DNA of 64,000 nucleotides from Prochlorococcus sp. AG-402-M18 (GCA_003216595.1 QCIQ01000001.1:159415-223414); one strand, 5' to 3'; shown: positions 24,449-34,916, counted from the first letter of the stretch. Made by a program: numbers and translations. Notes: generated by a model from the letters alone, not told the origin.

Positions 24449-24565
24449 AAAAGATCCTGCAAGCAGTCAAGCCGTCTCCAGAACCCCGCAAATCGTCTCT
24501 AGAGCGTCGAATCAATTTCCTGCATATATTTTGACTATTCATGCATTAGTCGGCTTAGAATGCAT
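24449..24565. other. Relatively GC-rich intergenic segment with repeat/hairpin structure; ncRNA candidate
   Basis: Two near-copies of CGTCTC(C/T)AGA within GCCGTCTCCAGAACCCCGCAAATCGTCTCTAGAGCG, followed by inverted repeat ATGCATT (24541-24547) / AATGCAT (24559-24565); no ORF. Confidence 0.35.
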
Positions 24566-24715
24566 AAATTCCATGACTCCTAGAATATTTTCTACGTTCT
24601 TTAAGCTTTTTAAGTTATTGATTGGCCATTTCTTAGTAAGCTTTTATTTAAATTTTAAATTTATAGTTTATTAATTATATAATCTATAAATATATTTATC
24701 AAAGGTCTATTTGAG

Positions 24716-25552
24716 GTGAAGAGCCAATTTATATGGTCAAGAGCTTTGGAGATTAGTAGAAAAGCTGTTAATTGCGGAGCAGTAATTCCTCTGAATACTA
24801 TAAAATATAAATCCAGTGAAGAATTTTGTGACTTTGAGCTTCGTTTTCTCAAAAGTCCAATACCTAAGTATTTAATAGAATATGGTCCAAAACGAAATCC
24901 ATTTATTCCTTGGGATTCTAGACTAGAAATACAGCCAATAAATGATAAACATACATTAATATTAAATAAATATCCAGTACAAATAGGGCATATGTTATTA
25001 ATAACTAATACCTGGAAGCCACAAAATGGATGGTTAAATAAAGATGATTTTGAAGCTATTCAAAATGTTGATAATGATACCACAGGTTTATGGTTCTTTA
25101 ACAGTAGTAAAGAGGCTGGGGCCAGTCAGCCTCATAGACATTTTCAATTATTACCAAGACACTTCACTGAGAGTATTTGTCCTAGATTTGATTGGTTTTG
25201 TTCATTATTAAATAACACAAAGGAGAATAAGTCTGAAATATCTCATTGTATTTCAATTAGACAAAGGAGTAAAAACGAAAAATCAAGCGAGTGCGATTTA
25301 TTCAGCTCATATAAATCTATGATAGATCAAATGAATTTAGGTGATATAGATATAATTAATAAACCATTAAAACCATATAATTTACTTATAACATCTGAGT
25401 GGATTGCTCTTATAACACGCAAAACTGATAGATCAAACGGGTTTAGTATTAATGCGCTTGGTTTCGCTGGTTATTTTCTTGGAACAAAAAGATCTGATGT
25501 TGATACTCTTATTAAATTTGGTCCAGAAAAAATATTAAAAGATGTAATTTAA
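24716..25552 (+). CDS. ATP adenylyltransferase / Ap4A phosphorylase-like (HIT superfamily)
   Basis: GASQPHRHFQLLPR histidine-triad-type motif; NPFIPWDSRLEIQPINDKHTLILNKYPVQIGHMLLIT. Confidence 0.82.
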   Translation: MKSQFIWSRALEISRKAVNCGAVIPLNTIKYKSSEEFCDFELRFLKSPIPKYLIEYGPKRNPFIPWDSRLEIQPINDKHTLILNKYPVQIGHMLLITNTWKPQNGWLNKDDFEAIQNVDNDTTGLWFFNSSKEAGASQPHRHFQLLPRHFTESICPRFDWFCSLLNNTKENKSEISHCISIRQRSKNEKSSECDLFSSYKSMIDQMNLGDIDIINKPLKPYNLLITSEWIALITRKTDRSNGFSINALGFAGYFLGTKRSDVDTLIKFGPEKILKDVI

Positions 25553-25571
25553 GAAGTAGCTTAAGGTTAAT

Positions 25572-25751
25572 TTAGCTTTCTACACTAGGAGTTGTTGAAT
25601 TCATTTGTTCTTCAAGCTTTGATATTGAAGCTGTGATAGCTGCAAGCTTTCTCTCATAAGATTCTTTAACGGATATTAAAAAATTTAATTTTCTAGTTTG
25701 AAAAAATTTTTTTCTTTCACTCCAGTTTTTGGAAGATTCGCAGAAGTTCAT
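25572..25751 (-). CDS. Small coiled-coil hypothetical protein (59 aa), not in supplied track
   Basis: Read on minus strand: MNFCESSKNWSERKKFFQTRKLNFLISVKESYERKLAAITASISKLEEQMNSTTPSVES*. Confidence 0.55.
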   Translation of the reverse strand: MNFCESSKNWSERKKFFQTRKLNFLISVKESYERKLAAITASISKLEEQMNSTTPSVES

Positions 25752-25944
25752 TTTTGATTAACTTTTGATTCACTTGCAAATAATACTTAATATTATTGAT
25801 CTATGTGGCCATAATTTAAGATTAAGATAATATTAGAATACTTTTTTGAATATTTTGTTATTAGAGATTAATTATATAAATTCAAAGCTAAAGGTGTGTT
25901 GAATATAAAAAGGCCATTAATATGGGAGTAGATATAAGGATCTT

Positions 25945-26982
25945 GTGACAGAAGGGGAAGGGAAGGAAGTTAAGAGAATATCAATTGATTTACCAATTGA
26001 TCTAGTTGATGGCGTCGATCGACTTCGCAAAGAGTGGGGATTTAGGGCTAGAGGACTAGTTTTCGAGAGATTATTAGAGGTTATTTTATCTAACGATTTA
26101 GATGATGAAATAATTGAAAATGAACAATTAGATTTTATTCATAATAACAATAATGATTCTTCAACTCCTCAGAACGGAATAGAAAATAGTAAACAGGAAG
26201 AAAAAGCACTTGTGATAGTTGGTACAAAGAATATTGAAATAAAAAATGTTGCTGTCAATGATGTCAAAGCTGATGATGTTGTAAGTAATAAAAAAGATAC
26301 CGTATCCACGGGCATTGAATTACCAGGTTTTATTAGAAAACAAACTACCAACCTAAAGAGAAGTTTAAGTAAAGATAAAACTTTAAAAAATATGGAAGAT
26401 ACCTCAATTACCACTATTGATATTGATGATCTATTAAAGGCGAAAGACGCTGCTGAAAAACATTGGATCTATCTTTACGGTCAAAAACCTACTGAAAGTG
26501 TGATTGAGGCATCAATGATATGGCTTGCTAGAGATATCTGGCCAAATGTAGATGGCACAGACAGTGTGCCTTTCACCTGGAATGCTGCCTGTAAAATGCT
26601 TCATTCCTATTGCAGTGAATGGAAAATTGATTCGGTAACATTTGATGATGTGGTGATATTGGCAGGTGCTCTTGAAGACCCCTTTTCAGCTAAAAACCTT
26701 AGAAGTAGAATCCCAACTCTCATTCGAAGATTTGTTAATAAATTCAAACGCAGCCAAAATGTGACTTCATTCCAAACGCTTGAATCTACGATGACAGTTC
26801 ATGGTGCTCTCAAGTTATTGGGTTTACCAACGAAGGCTGGATCATCACTAACACTTTCTTTTATTAGAGATGCCTATAAAGAAAAAGCTCTTTCCAATCA
26901 TCCTGATGCTGGAGGATCAAATGAAACCATGAGAAAGCTTAATGAGGCTTATCAATTACTCAAGGATTTATACAAGAATTAG
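25945..26982 (+). CDS. Protein with ribbon-helix-helix-like N-terminus and C-terminal DnaJ-like J-domain
   Basis: N-term KRISIDLPIDLVDGVDRLRKEWGFRARGLVFERLLEVIL; C-term ALKLLGLPTKAGSSLTLSFIRDAYKEKALSNHPDAGGSNETMRKLNEAYQLLKDL with HPD motif. GTG start. Confidence 0.8.
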   Translation: MTEGEGKEVKRISIDLPIDLVDGVDRLRKEWGFRARGLVFERLLEVILSNDLDDEIIENEQLDFIHNNNNDSSTPQNGIENSKQEEKALVIVGTKNIEIKNVAVNDVKADDVVSNKKDTVSTGIELPGFIRKQTTNLKRSLSKDKTLKNMEDTSITTIDIDDLLKAKDAAEKHWIYLYGQKPTESVIEASMIWLARDIWPNVDGTDSVPFTWNAACKMLHSYCSEWKIDSVTFDDVVILAGALEDPFSAKNLRSRIPTLIRRFVNKFKRSQNVTSFQTLESTMTVHGALKLLGLPTKAGSSLTLSFIRDAYKEKALSNHPDAGGSNETMRKLNEAYQLLKDLYKN

Positions 26983-27335
26983 ATTCTCAACCATCTTAAA
27001 TGTGTCCAATACTTGGTCTATCGATGAGACGCACGCAAGATAAGCTAGATTAGATCCGGGCCAGCTATCCTTTCACTAATAAACCAATGAATCTGACAAT
27101 AATTGATCCGTTAAATTTAAATATTGCTAGCAATGCTTCTTTGTATAAAAAATTTATTAAAGGTAGAACACAAGTCATGAATTACATTTTTAAATGCATA
27201 AAAATTGGCTTTTATTATTATCGATTTGGCTAGTTTCATTGATTTTGGATATTCCTAAACGCTATTTATGTCCAGCTACTGTCCATTCATTCTATTGATC
27301 AAATGATCCATTGCTATGACAATCTTTATAAGTCT

Positions 27336-27362
27336 GCATAACTGCTTTATAGACAGTTATGC
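27336..27362. repeat. 9-bp perfect inverted repeat (hairpin) in long intergenic region
   Basis: GCATAACTG (27336-27344) / CAGTTATGC (27354-27362), loop CTTTATAGA. Confidence 0.65.
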
Positions 27363-27699
27363 GAAATAATCAAAATAAGAAATCTCTTGTATTGAAAGAA
27401 TTAGATATTTCTACGGAAATGTCATTAAAACGATTCTCGAGTATCTAGCATGAGACCCGTTATAGGTCTAGAACTAAGTCCTCTTTGAGACTCATAATAC
27501 TATTGTTTCGATGATTTATGAAATGTTTATCGAGATTACAGTTAACCATTGTTCATCGAGTGCAATAATATTCAAAAAAACAATCTAATTGGCGACTAGA
27601 TGCGCAGCATTTTTTATTTTAGGGAAAATTATTATCTATTCAGTCCCGTATAAGTCTTGCAATAGGACCCTCACTGAGTCGCATTCTAGACTATCGAGA

Positions 27700-30174
27700 C
27701 TAACTTCTGAGCTCCGCCTTTAATTTTTCTTTAAGAGCAGTTCTTATTTTTTCGTGTATTGGATTTATATCTTCTTCTATTAGGGTTTTTTTAGGATCTC
27801 TGTATTTTATTCTAAAAGCCTGGCTAACCGAATCCTCGGGAATAGAAGATCCCTCATAACGGTCTATCAATTCCACTTTCTCTAAAAGTGGTCTACCAGA
27901 TTTCTTTATTAGATCTATTATTTCTAAGGAACTGTATTTTCTTGAATGAATAAGCGCAATATCCCTTTCCATGTATGGAACAGTAGGGTAATCCTTGTAA
28001 ATTCTTGTCCAATTTGTTTTCCTTGTCGAGGCCTTAATCAATGAATCAAACTCAAGGTTAAATAAGTAAGTTTCCTTCATTAGATCATATTTCTCGGAGA
28101 GAGCAGGGTGTATTTCTCCGAAGAAGCCGATACTTCTTCCTTCAACAAATAATTCTGAAGTTCGACCCGGATGCATGAAATCTTTTTCGATAAGTTGCTT
28201 ATCAATAGTTTCAATTCCTAGAACTTCAAGGGATTGCTTAAGTTTTCCTCTTGCTTCAAAATAATCTAAAGAAATATGTTTTGATGCTGAGCCCCACTTA
28301 CTAAATCGTTTACTTCCAGTCAAAGCTCCTGCTAATAAATTTGTTTCAACAAAGCTTTCTTTATCTTTTTTGTATGTCTTTGCTATTTCAAAGATCCAAC
28401 ACCCTTCAGCTCCAAATGATACATTTCTCTGAAGAATTTTAAGATGTTCATCCCATAAATTTGTTCTTAATCTACTAGTCTCTGATAGTAATGGATTTTT
28501 GATTATTACTGCATTTCCATCAGTGTTATCAGGACCAACAAGTGATGAAGTAACTACTTCTTGAAAACCATTGTGGATAAAGGAATTTCGTAAGCGTCTT
28601 TCAACCAAATTTGCGGGTGTTAGTACTCCTGGCTCAAGAGGATAAGGCATATTTGAATCAAAATTATCATATCCAATTAGCCTTGCTATCTCTTCTATTA
28701 AATCGATTTCTCTAGTTAAATCAGATGATCTGTAAGGCGGAATTTGTACATCCCAACCACTAGAAGTTGACGTAATTAGGCAGCCAAGTTTTGTTAGAAG
28801 AGGCTCAATTTCATCCTTATTAAGATAACGGGATGTATTAGAACTTTTTTCTAATTTATTATTATCTATGCAAATCAATTTACCTAGAACCTTATTTAGT
28901 TTTTCTATTCTAATATTGACACTAATATCTTTTCTAATAAATTCACTATTGACATGATTAGATTTAATATTACCACCTAATTCTAACGAAATGAGATCAC
29001 TAGCTCTTACTGAAACGGCAGTTGTCATATTAGGTGATATACCCTTTTCATATCTACTACTTGCATCTGTTCTGAGCCCTATTTCTCTACTACTATTTCT
29101 AACTGATGTAGGAGTAAATACTGCTGCTTCCAACCAAACTCTTGTAGTTTTAGCACTTACGGAACTGTTATTTCCTCCGATAACCCCAGCTATCGCAATT
29201 GGAAAATCACAGCATGTAATTACCTTTATATTTTCATTTAATTTATATTCTTTTTTATCGAGTGCAATAAATGATTCGCCTTCTCTACCATTTCTAATAC
29301 CAAAATCGTTTGGCATAACAAGTCTACCAACCATATTATCTAATAGATCTGCATCAAATGCATGTAGAGGCTGGCCTTGCTCAAGCATTAAAAAATTTGT
29401 TATGTCAACAATTGGGTTTATACAATTTTGTCTTAACGAAGTTAATTTATTAGATATAGATTTAGTTATCTTTCCAGTATTGTCTATATTATCTATATAC
29501 GTAAGTGTGTAAATAAAGTCCGATCCTATCGTTTCTTTTTCTTTTATTTGTGGCTCAAATTTTTCAAATTCTTTATTGAAATTTAAAGATGGTAATGTTA
29601 ATTTTGAATTTGTTATGGTTGATATTTCTCGTGCTATACCAGCCATAGACATACCATCAGGTCTGTTAGCAGTAATAGCTAATTCAATAATGGTGTCATT
29701 CAAGCCAAGATAATCGACAGCATTTGATCCAATTGGAGGGATATTTGATTCACTTTCTTCAAGAATTTCTATACCTTCATTACTATTTTCTATCCCTAAT
29801 TCATCCAATGAACAAATCATTCCTGCGCTTTCTACGCCGCGTAAATTAGATAATTTTATTTTTAATGACTTTGAAGATAAATAGGCTCCAACCTTCGCCA
29901 CAAGGACGTGATATCCAGCTTTTACGTTTGGTGCACCACAAACAATACTTAGCTTTTTGGGTAAACCAACATCTACTGAACACACTTTGAGCTTTTCGGC
30001 ATTTGGATGAGGTGTGATTTCATCAACAAAACCAATAACAACATTCTTTGCTTGGGCTGATAAGTCTTCTATTGATTCAACTTCAAAGCCAGTCATTGAT
30101 AGCTTTTCAGCCAATACATCAATATCATTGTTAAAATCGACAAGATTTTTTAGCCAAGAAACTGATACCTTCAT
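27700..30174 (-). CDS. pheT: Phenylalanyl-tRNA synthetase beta subunit
   Basis: MKVSVSWLKNLVDF start; EMAP/tRNA-binding, B3/B4, B5 and FDX-ACB domains; 824 aa. Confidence 0.96.
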   Translation of the reverse strand: MKVSVSWLKNLVDFNNDIDVLAEKLSMTGFEVESIEDLSAQAKNVVIGFVDEITPHPNAEKLKVCSVDVGLPKKLSIVCGAPNVKAGYHVLVAKVGAYLSSKSLKIKLSNLRGVESAGMICSLDELGIENSNEGIEILEESESNIPPIGSNAVDYLGLNDTIIELAITANRPDGMSMAGIAREISTITNSKLTLPSLNFNKEFEKFEPQIKEKETIGSDFIYTLTYIDNIDNTGKITKSISNKLTSLRQNCINPIVDITNFLMLEQGQPLHAFDADLLDNMVGRLVMPNDFGIRNGREGESFIALDKKEYKLNENIKVITCCDFPIAIAGVIGGNNSSVSAKTTRVWLEAAVFTPTSVRNSSREIGLRTDASSRYEKGISPNMTTAVSVRASDLISLELGGNIKSNHVNSEFIRKDISVNIRIEKLNKVLGKLICIDNNKLEKSSNTSRYLNKDEIEPLLTKLGCLITSTSSGWDVQIPPYRSSDLTREIDLIEEIARLIGYDNFDSNMPYPLEPGVLTPANLVERRLRNSFIHNGFQEVVTSSLVGPDNTDGNAVIIKNPLLSETSRLRTNLWDEHLKILQRNVSFGAEGCWIFEIAKTYKKDKESFVETNLLAGALTGSKRFSKWGSASKHISLDYFEARGKLKQSLEVLGIETIDKQLIEKDFMHPGRTSELFVEGRSIGFFGEIHPALSEKYDLMKETYLFNLEFDSLIKASTRKTNWTRIYKDYPTVPYMERDIALIHSRKYSSLEIIDLIKKSGRPLLEKVELIDRYEGSSIPEDSVSQAFRIKYRDPKKTLIEEDINPIHEKIRTALKEKLKAELRS

Positions 30175-30288
30175 GATTTGCTCTTACAGGAGTTAAACAT
30201 AGGTGCTGATAAATTTATAAAAAAGGGTGCTTAGCCTAGTAAGATTGTACTTTGTTCCCTAGACTCACAAAAGTTGAGCTAAGTTCAT

Positions 30289-30486
30289 ATGGCTAAAAAA
30301 GGTACCAGAATAGTGGTCACTTTAGAATGTACTGAGTCTAGATCTGTACCTAGCTCAGAAAAGCGTTCTGCAGGTGTATCTAGATACACCACAGAGAAAA
30401 ATCGTAGGAACACTACTGAGAGACTAGAACTTAAAAAATTCTGCCCTGAATTAAATAAGATGACTATTCATAGAGAAATCAAATAA
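30289..30486 (+). CDS. rpmG: 50S ribosomal protein L33
   Basis: [53 protein letters not shown]. Confidence 0.96.
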   Translation: MAKKGTRIVVTLECTESRSVPSSEKRSAGVSRYTTEKNRRNTTERLELKKFCPELNKMTIHREIK

Positions 30487-30513
30487 TCATTTCCTTTTAT
30501 ACACTTTTTAAAC

Positions 30514-30735
30514 ATGACAAATTCAGTATTCAAACAAAAGCTCTCTCCCATAAAGCCTGGAGATCCTATTGACTATAAGGACGTAGAATTATTAAAGAAA
30601 TTTATTACAGATAGAGGAAAAATCTTACCTAGAAGACTTACTGGATTAACAGCTAAGCAACAAAGAGACTTAACCACAGCAGTTAAAAGAGCACGAATTA
30701 TTGCCCTACTTCCCTTTGTTAATCCAGAAGGGTAA
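30514..30735 (+). CDS. rpsR: 30S ribosomal protein S18
   Basis: [49 protein letters not shown]. Confidence 0.96.
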   Translation: MTNSVFKQKLSPIKPGDPIDYKDVELLKKFITDRGKILPRRLTGLTAKQQRDLTTAVKRARIIALLPFVNPEG

Positions 30736-30758
30736 GTTAATATTCTATTAATAATAGA

Positions 30759-32045
30759 ATGTGCAATAAAATAATAGATAATGAAGTTAAAAATATAATA
30801 TCTAGTATAAAAACAACCTATAATGTAAATACTTCAGTTAAAGACCTTAGACATCTTAAAACTTATTCAATCGATGATTCTGAAACGTTTGAAATAGACG
30901 ATGCTATTTCATTAGAAAAAATTTCTTATCAGCATAAGTTATGGATTCACATTGCTTCCCCTGCTTCATATTTTGAATATAATTCAGCTATTGATAGGAA
31001 GGCAAGGACACTTATTTCAACTGTTTATTTATCAACTAATACTTATTATATGCTGCCTAAAATTTTAATAAATGATGTATTTAGTTTAAGTGATAAAGAA
31101 ATCAGGAAATCTTTAAGTTTAGGCGTTATTTTTAATGATGACGGTAGTGTTTGTTCTACAGAAATAGTCCAGAGTATTATTAAAGTAGACTTCAGGTTAA
31201 ATTATACAGAAGCTGATGAACTAATAGATTATGCGCCAAAAGAAGAAGAAGATTTAAGTAAAATCTCTGAAATTTTAGAACGTAGAAGATTATGGAGAAA
31301 GAATTCAGGTGCTTTGGAAATATTAGAATCATTTGGGAAGATCATTGTAGAAGATAACATTCCCACCATTAAGATAATAGATCCAACCTTATCGAGACAA
31401 TTAATAAGTGAAGCAATGATCTTGTATGGAAATCTAATTTCGAATTTTACTAAGGTCAATAATATTCCTGTTCCATATAGAGTCCAACAAGGTATAGATA
31501 AATTTTCTAAAAATAATGTTCAAGATTCTGATAATAAGGTTTTATACAATTTTGGACTTAAGAAAACTATGGGTAAGTCATATTATTCTATAAATGACAT
31601 GCCTCACTCTAGTTTAGGATTAACATCTTATCTACATGCCACATCACCGATAAGAAGATATGCTGACTTGTTGGTTAACTACCAACTAAATAGATATCTA
31701 AATAATAAAGTACTTATATCTAAAGAAGAAGTCGAACAAATTACTCTTGAGATTAATAATCAAGGAAGACAAAATATTATGAGATATAGAGAAGATCAAA
31801 AATATTGGCTAATTAAATGGTTCAAAAAAAATTCATTTAAGGTATATAATGTGATTCTACTAAATTGGATAAATAAAAATAAATGTATTTGTATTATATA
31901 CTTTTTAGAATATCATTTTTCTACTATATGTAATCTAAAATCAAAAAAGATCGTAAATATCGGCGAGAGCCTTAACGTAAAAAATATAGTCAATAATAAT
32001 GATGATGATATAATATGTTTTGAATTAATTTCATTATCAAGATAA
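30759..32045 (+). CDS. RNB-domain exoribonuclease (RNase II/R family), catalytic motifs intact
   Basis: TYSIDDSETFEIDDAISLEK (Asp cluster) and HATSPIRRYADLLVNYQLNRYL; short form without an obvious N-terminal cold-shock domain. Confidence 0.87.
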   Translation: MCNKIIDNEVKNIISSIKTTYNVNTSVKDLRHLKTYSIDDSETFEIDDAISLEKISYQHKLWIHIASPASYFEYNSAIDRKARTLISTVYLSTNTYYMLPKILINDVFSLSDKEIRKSLSLGVIFNDDGSVCSTEIVQSIIKVDFRLNYTEADELIDYAPKEEEDLSKISEILERRRLWRKNSGALEILESFGKIIVEDNIPTIKIIDPTLSRQLISEAMILYGNLISNFTKVNNIPVPYRVQQGIDKFSKNNVQDSDNKVLYNFGLKKTMGKSYYSINDMPHSSLGLTSYLHATSPIRRYADLLVNYQLNRYLNNKVLISKEEVEQITLEINNQGRQNIMRYREDQKYWLIKWFKKNSFKVYNVILLNWINKNKCICIIYFLEYHFSTICNLKSKKIVNIGESLNVKNIVNNNDDDIICFELISLSR

Positions 32046-32100
32046 GCCTTCATAATAAGTATGCAAGAGTTATAAAAATACAATATAATAATTTGAATAT

Positions 32101-33654
32101 ATGATGAATATGAAATACACAATTACAACACCACTATATTATGTTAATGACAAGCCTCATCTAGGTAGCTCATATACAACAATTGCTTGTGATGCAATAG
32201 CTCGATTTCAAAGACTAAGTGGTCATACAGTACTTTTTCTTACTGGTGTTGACGAACATGGTCAAAAAATAGAGCGAACCGCAGAAAGTAAAAACCTTGA
32301 ACCCCAACTACATTGTGACAATATCACAGAAAAGTATAAGTATTTATGGGAGAAATTAAATATTAGTTATGATCGTTTTGTAAGAACAACCTCTGAAGAT
32401 CACACATCACTAGTTCATCAATTTTTTTCAAGAGTTATTAAATCTGATGATGTTTATATGGGTAGACAAAGTGGTTGGTATTGTGTTGGATGTGAGGAAT
32501 ATAAAGATGTAGACGAGGATGATAAAAGCCCAATATGTTCTATTCATAAAAAGGAATTAGAATGGAGAGATGAAGAGAATTTATTTTTTAAATTATCTAA
32601 ATATCAAGAGCAAATTGAAAAATTAATTCAAATTGATGGTTTTATTTCTCCTAAAAGTCGAAAAAATGAAATTATTAATTTTGTTTCAAAAGGATTAAGG
32701 GATTTCTCAATTTCTAGAGTAAACTTAAAGTGGGGTATAAATGTTCCAGGAAAAAATGAACACACTTTTTATGTATGGTTTGATGCTTTATTAGGTTATA
32801 TTAGTGGATCACTTCGTGATCAAAATTCTCCTGAACTCACCGAGGAATCTTTATGTAATTGGCCTGCAAATATACATGTGATTGGAAAGGATATACTCAG
32901 ATTTCATGCAGTTTATTGGCCAGCAATGCTTATTTCTGCTGGTATGAAACCACCTGGGGGTGTTTTTGGTCACGGGTTTTTAACACGAGAAGGGCAAAAA
33001 ATGGGCAAATCATTAGGTAACGTGCTCGACCCGATTGACCTCTTGGAATATGGGGGTATAGATGCGATGAGATGGTATCTCTTAAGAGATATTGAATTTG
33101 GTGAAGATGGTGATTTTCAAATGAGAAGATTTGTGGATATTGTTAATAGTGATTTAAGTAATACCATTGGTAATTTGTTAAACAGAACAATTACAATGTC
33201 TAAAAAATGGTTTATTGATAAAATCCCAATAGATAATTCTTTATTATCTGAATCTCCTCTTAAAGTTCAATCAGAGATAAAAATAAATGAATACATGCAA
33301 TCATTTAGAGATATCAATTTTAAAGATGCAGCCAATTCAATTATAGACCTAGCTAATAGTGCAAATCTTTACCTAAATGATCGTGCACCATGGAAGCTAA
33401 TTAAAGATACAACAAATAAGAATATTGTTGCTCTTGATATATATTCTGTACTTGAATCTTGTCGAATTATTGGAATATTGCTCAATCCTTTTGTACCCAA
33501 TTTAAGTATTAGAATATTAAATCAATTAAATATTGATTCTTCATCTATTAATTTTCAACAATCATTACATTGGGGTTTGTTAGATCCTGATAATGAATTA
33601 CAAGATCCTAATCCGGTAATGGATAAAATTGAATTTAATGAGAATTCTTTCTAG
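32101..33654 (+). CDS. metG: Methionyl-tRNA synthetase
   Basis: TTPLYYVNDKPHLGSSYTTI and KMGKSLGNVLDP; CVGCEEY zinc region. Confidence 0.95.
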   Translation: MMNMKYTITTPLYYVNDKPHLGSSYTTIACDAIARFQRLSGHTVLFLTGVDEHGQKIERTAESKNLEPQLHCDNITEKYKYLWEKLNISYDRFVRTTSEDHTSLVHQFFSRVIKSDDVYMGRQSGWYCVGCEEYKDVDEDDKSPICSIHKKELEWRDEENLFFKLSKYQEQIEKLIQIDGFISPKSRKNEIINFVSKGLRDFSISRVNLKWGINVPGKNEHTFYVWFDALLGYISGSLRDQNSPELTEESLCNWPANIHVIGKDILRFHAVYWPAMLISAGMKPPGGVFGHGFLTREGQKMGKSLGNVLDPIDLLEYGGIDAMRWYLLRDIEFGEDGDFQMRRFVDIVNSDLSNTIGNLLNRTITMSKKWFIDKIPIDNSLLSESPLKVQSEIKINEYMQSFRDINFKDAANSIIDLANSANLYLNDRAPWKLIKDTTNKNIVALDIYSVLESCRIIGILLNPFVPNLSIRILNQLNIDSSSINFQQSLHWGLLDPDNELQDPNPVMDKIEFNENSF

Positions 33655-34313
33655 TGAAGTATTTACCAATTTATTTTCTTCTAATAATTTCTACATTACC
33701 TCTTTTTGGGTGTCAAAAATCATACAAATCTTCTAGTCAGATAGATAATAAAAGCTACATTAAAGATTTTGAACTACTTCAAGAAAATCCTAATAATCAA
33801 ACCAGCGTAAGAATCACAAGTCCTAAAGCCATAATTGACTCAACAAATAATGATATAGATATATTTGACAGCTCAATTGAATTGCTTAATAAAAATGGTC
33901 AAGACTTTAAAGTTAAGTCTAGTAATTCGACTCTCAACAATTTAACTAATTCCATTAGAGTTTTTGATAATGTAAACATATCATTTCTTGACAACCAGGA
34001 TTACTATATCACTACTAATTCCATTGAATGGGATTTAAATACCTCTATTATTTATATAAATGATCCAGTTAATTTTATATTTGATAATACAAGAATAAAT
34101 GCTACTAATGGATTTTATAATGTTGAGGCAAGTTTACTTACAATAGATAATAGTGATTTCATTAGATATATATATAATTCAAAAGGTGAAGAGGAGTATC
34201 ACGTAAAAATCAAATCTGATTTTGCTAAATGGTTTAAAAAAGATAATACTTTAGTATTTACATCTAATGATAAACAGGTAGAAACAACTATTAACTTGCT
34301 ACTTACTCAGTAG
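33654..34313 (+). CDS. LptC-like LPS export periplasmic protein (lipoprotein-type signal)
   Basis: N-terminal hydrophobic segment ending LFGCQK; beta-rich LptC/OstA-like repeats. GTG start overlaps the metG stop. Confidence 0.68.
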   Translation: MKYLPIYFLLIISTLPLFGCQKSYKSSSQIDNKSYIKDFELLQENPNNQTSVRITSPKAIIDSTNNDIDIFDSSIELLNKNGQDFKVKSSNSTLNNLTNSIRVFDNVNISFLDNQDYYITTNSIEWDLNTSIIYINDPVNFIFDNTRINATNGFYNVEASLLTIDNSDFIRYIYNSKGEEEYHVKIKSDFAKWFKKDNTLVFTSNDKQVETTINLLLTQ

Positions 34314-34916
34314 TACGTATAACTTGTCAGACCATCCTGATATCCATTTTTCATCTGAATTAGTAAATGATCTCTTTGACCAACCTCCAACTATTGTGAG
34401 GCCTCTATTCTCAAGAGGATAAACAATTACTGCTGGTAAATTATTTAAAACGCTATCAAACTCATCTCTCCCAGGAAATAATTCAGTATTAACTAATGAG
34501 ATTAATCGGTTTTGATCAATTGACCTTTTACATATTTCTCCAGGAATAAATATCTTTTCAGAAATCAAGCCTCTTCTAAGTATTACTTTATTATCCCAAT
34601 ATATTAATATTGTACTAGCTGCCGTTGCAGTAAGTATTTGCTTGCTTCCCCAGGCTAATTCATTTCTTTGGCCTTCAGTTAATTCATTACAAAGTTCAAA
34701 ACCTTCCTTTCCATTTAAAATTGCTTTAGAAGGTTGTTTAGATTTTACCTCAGTCCAGAGATAGCCTATAGTTATTAAGGCAATTGAAGCAATTCCAGAG
34801 ATTGTCTCGGCTCTTATTAATGTTGGATTAACTTGATTAGCTGTAGTAATATTTATAATCGATAAAATTAATAAAAAAATTCCAAATATTATAACTAGGG
34901 TTGAAATTTTATACAT
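34299..34916 (-). CDS. Cofactor assembly of complex C subunit B (CCB)-like protein
   Basis: Two N-terminal TM segments, then ILTATAASTILIYWDNKVILRRGLI and ENRGLTIVGGWSKRSFTNSDEKWISGWSDKL. Confidence 0.65.
   Translation of the reverse strand: MYKISTLVIIFGIFLLILSIINITTANQVNPTLIRAETISGIASIALITIGYLWTEVKSKQPSKAILNGKEGFELCNELTEGQRNELAWGSKQILTATAASTILIYWDNKVILRRGLISEKIFIPGEICKRSIDQNRLISLVNTELFPGRDEFDSVLNNLPAVIVYPLENRGLTIVGGWSKRSFTNSDEKWISGWSDKLYVLLSK

Noticed and set aside
28991-29512. 173-aa ORF antisense to pheT
   Set aside because: pheT is unambiguous; the antisense frame is rich in S/L/F as expected from reversed coding.
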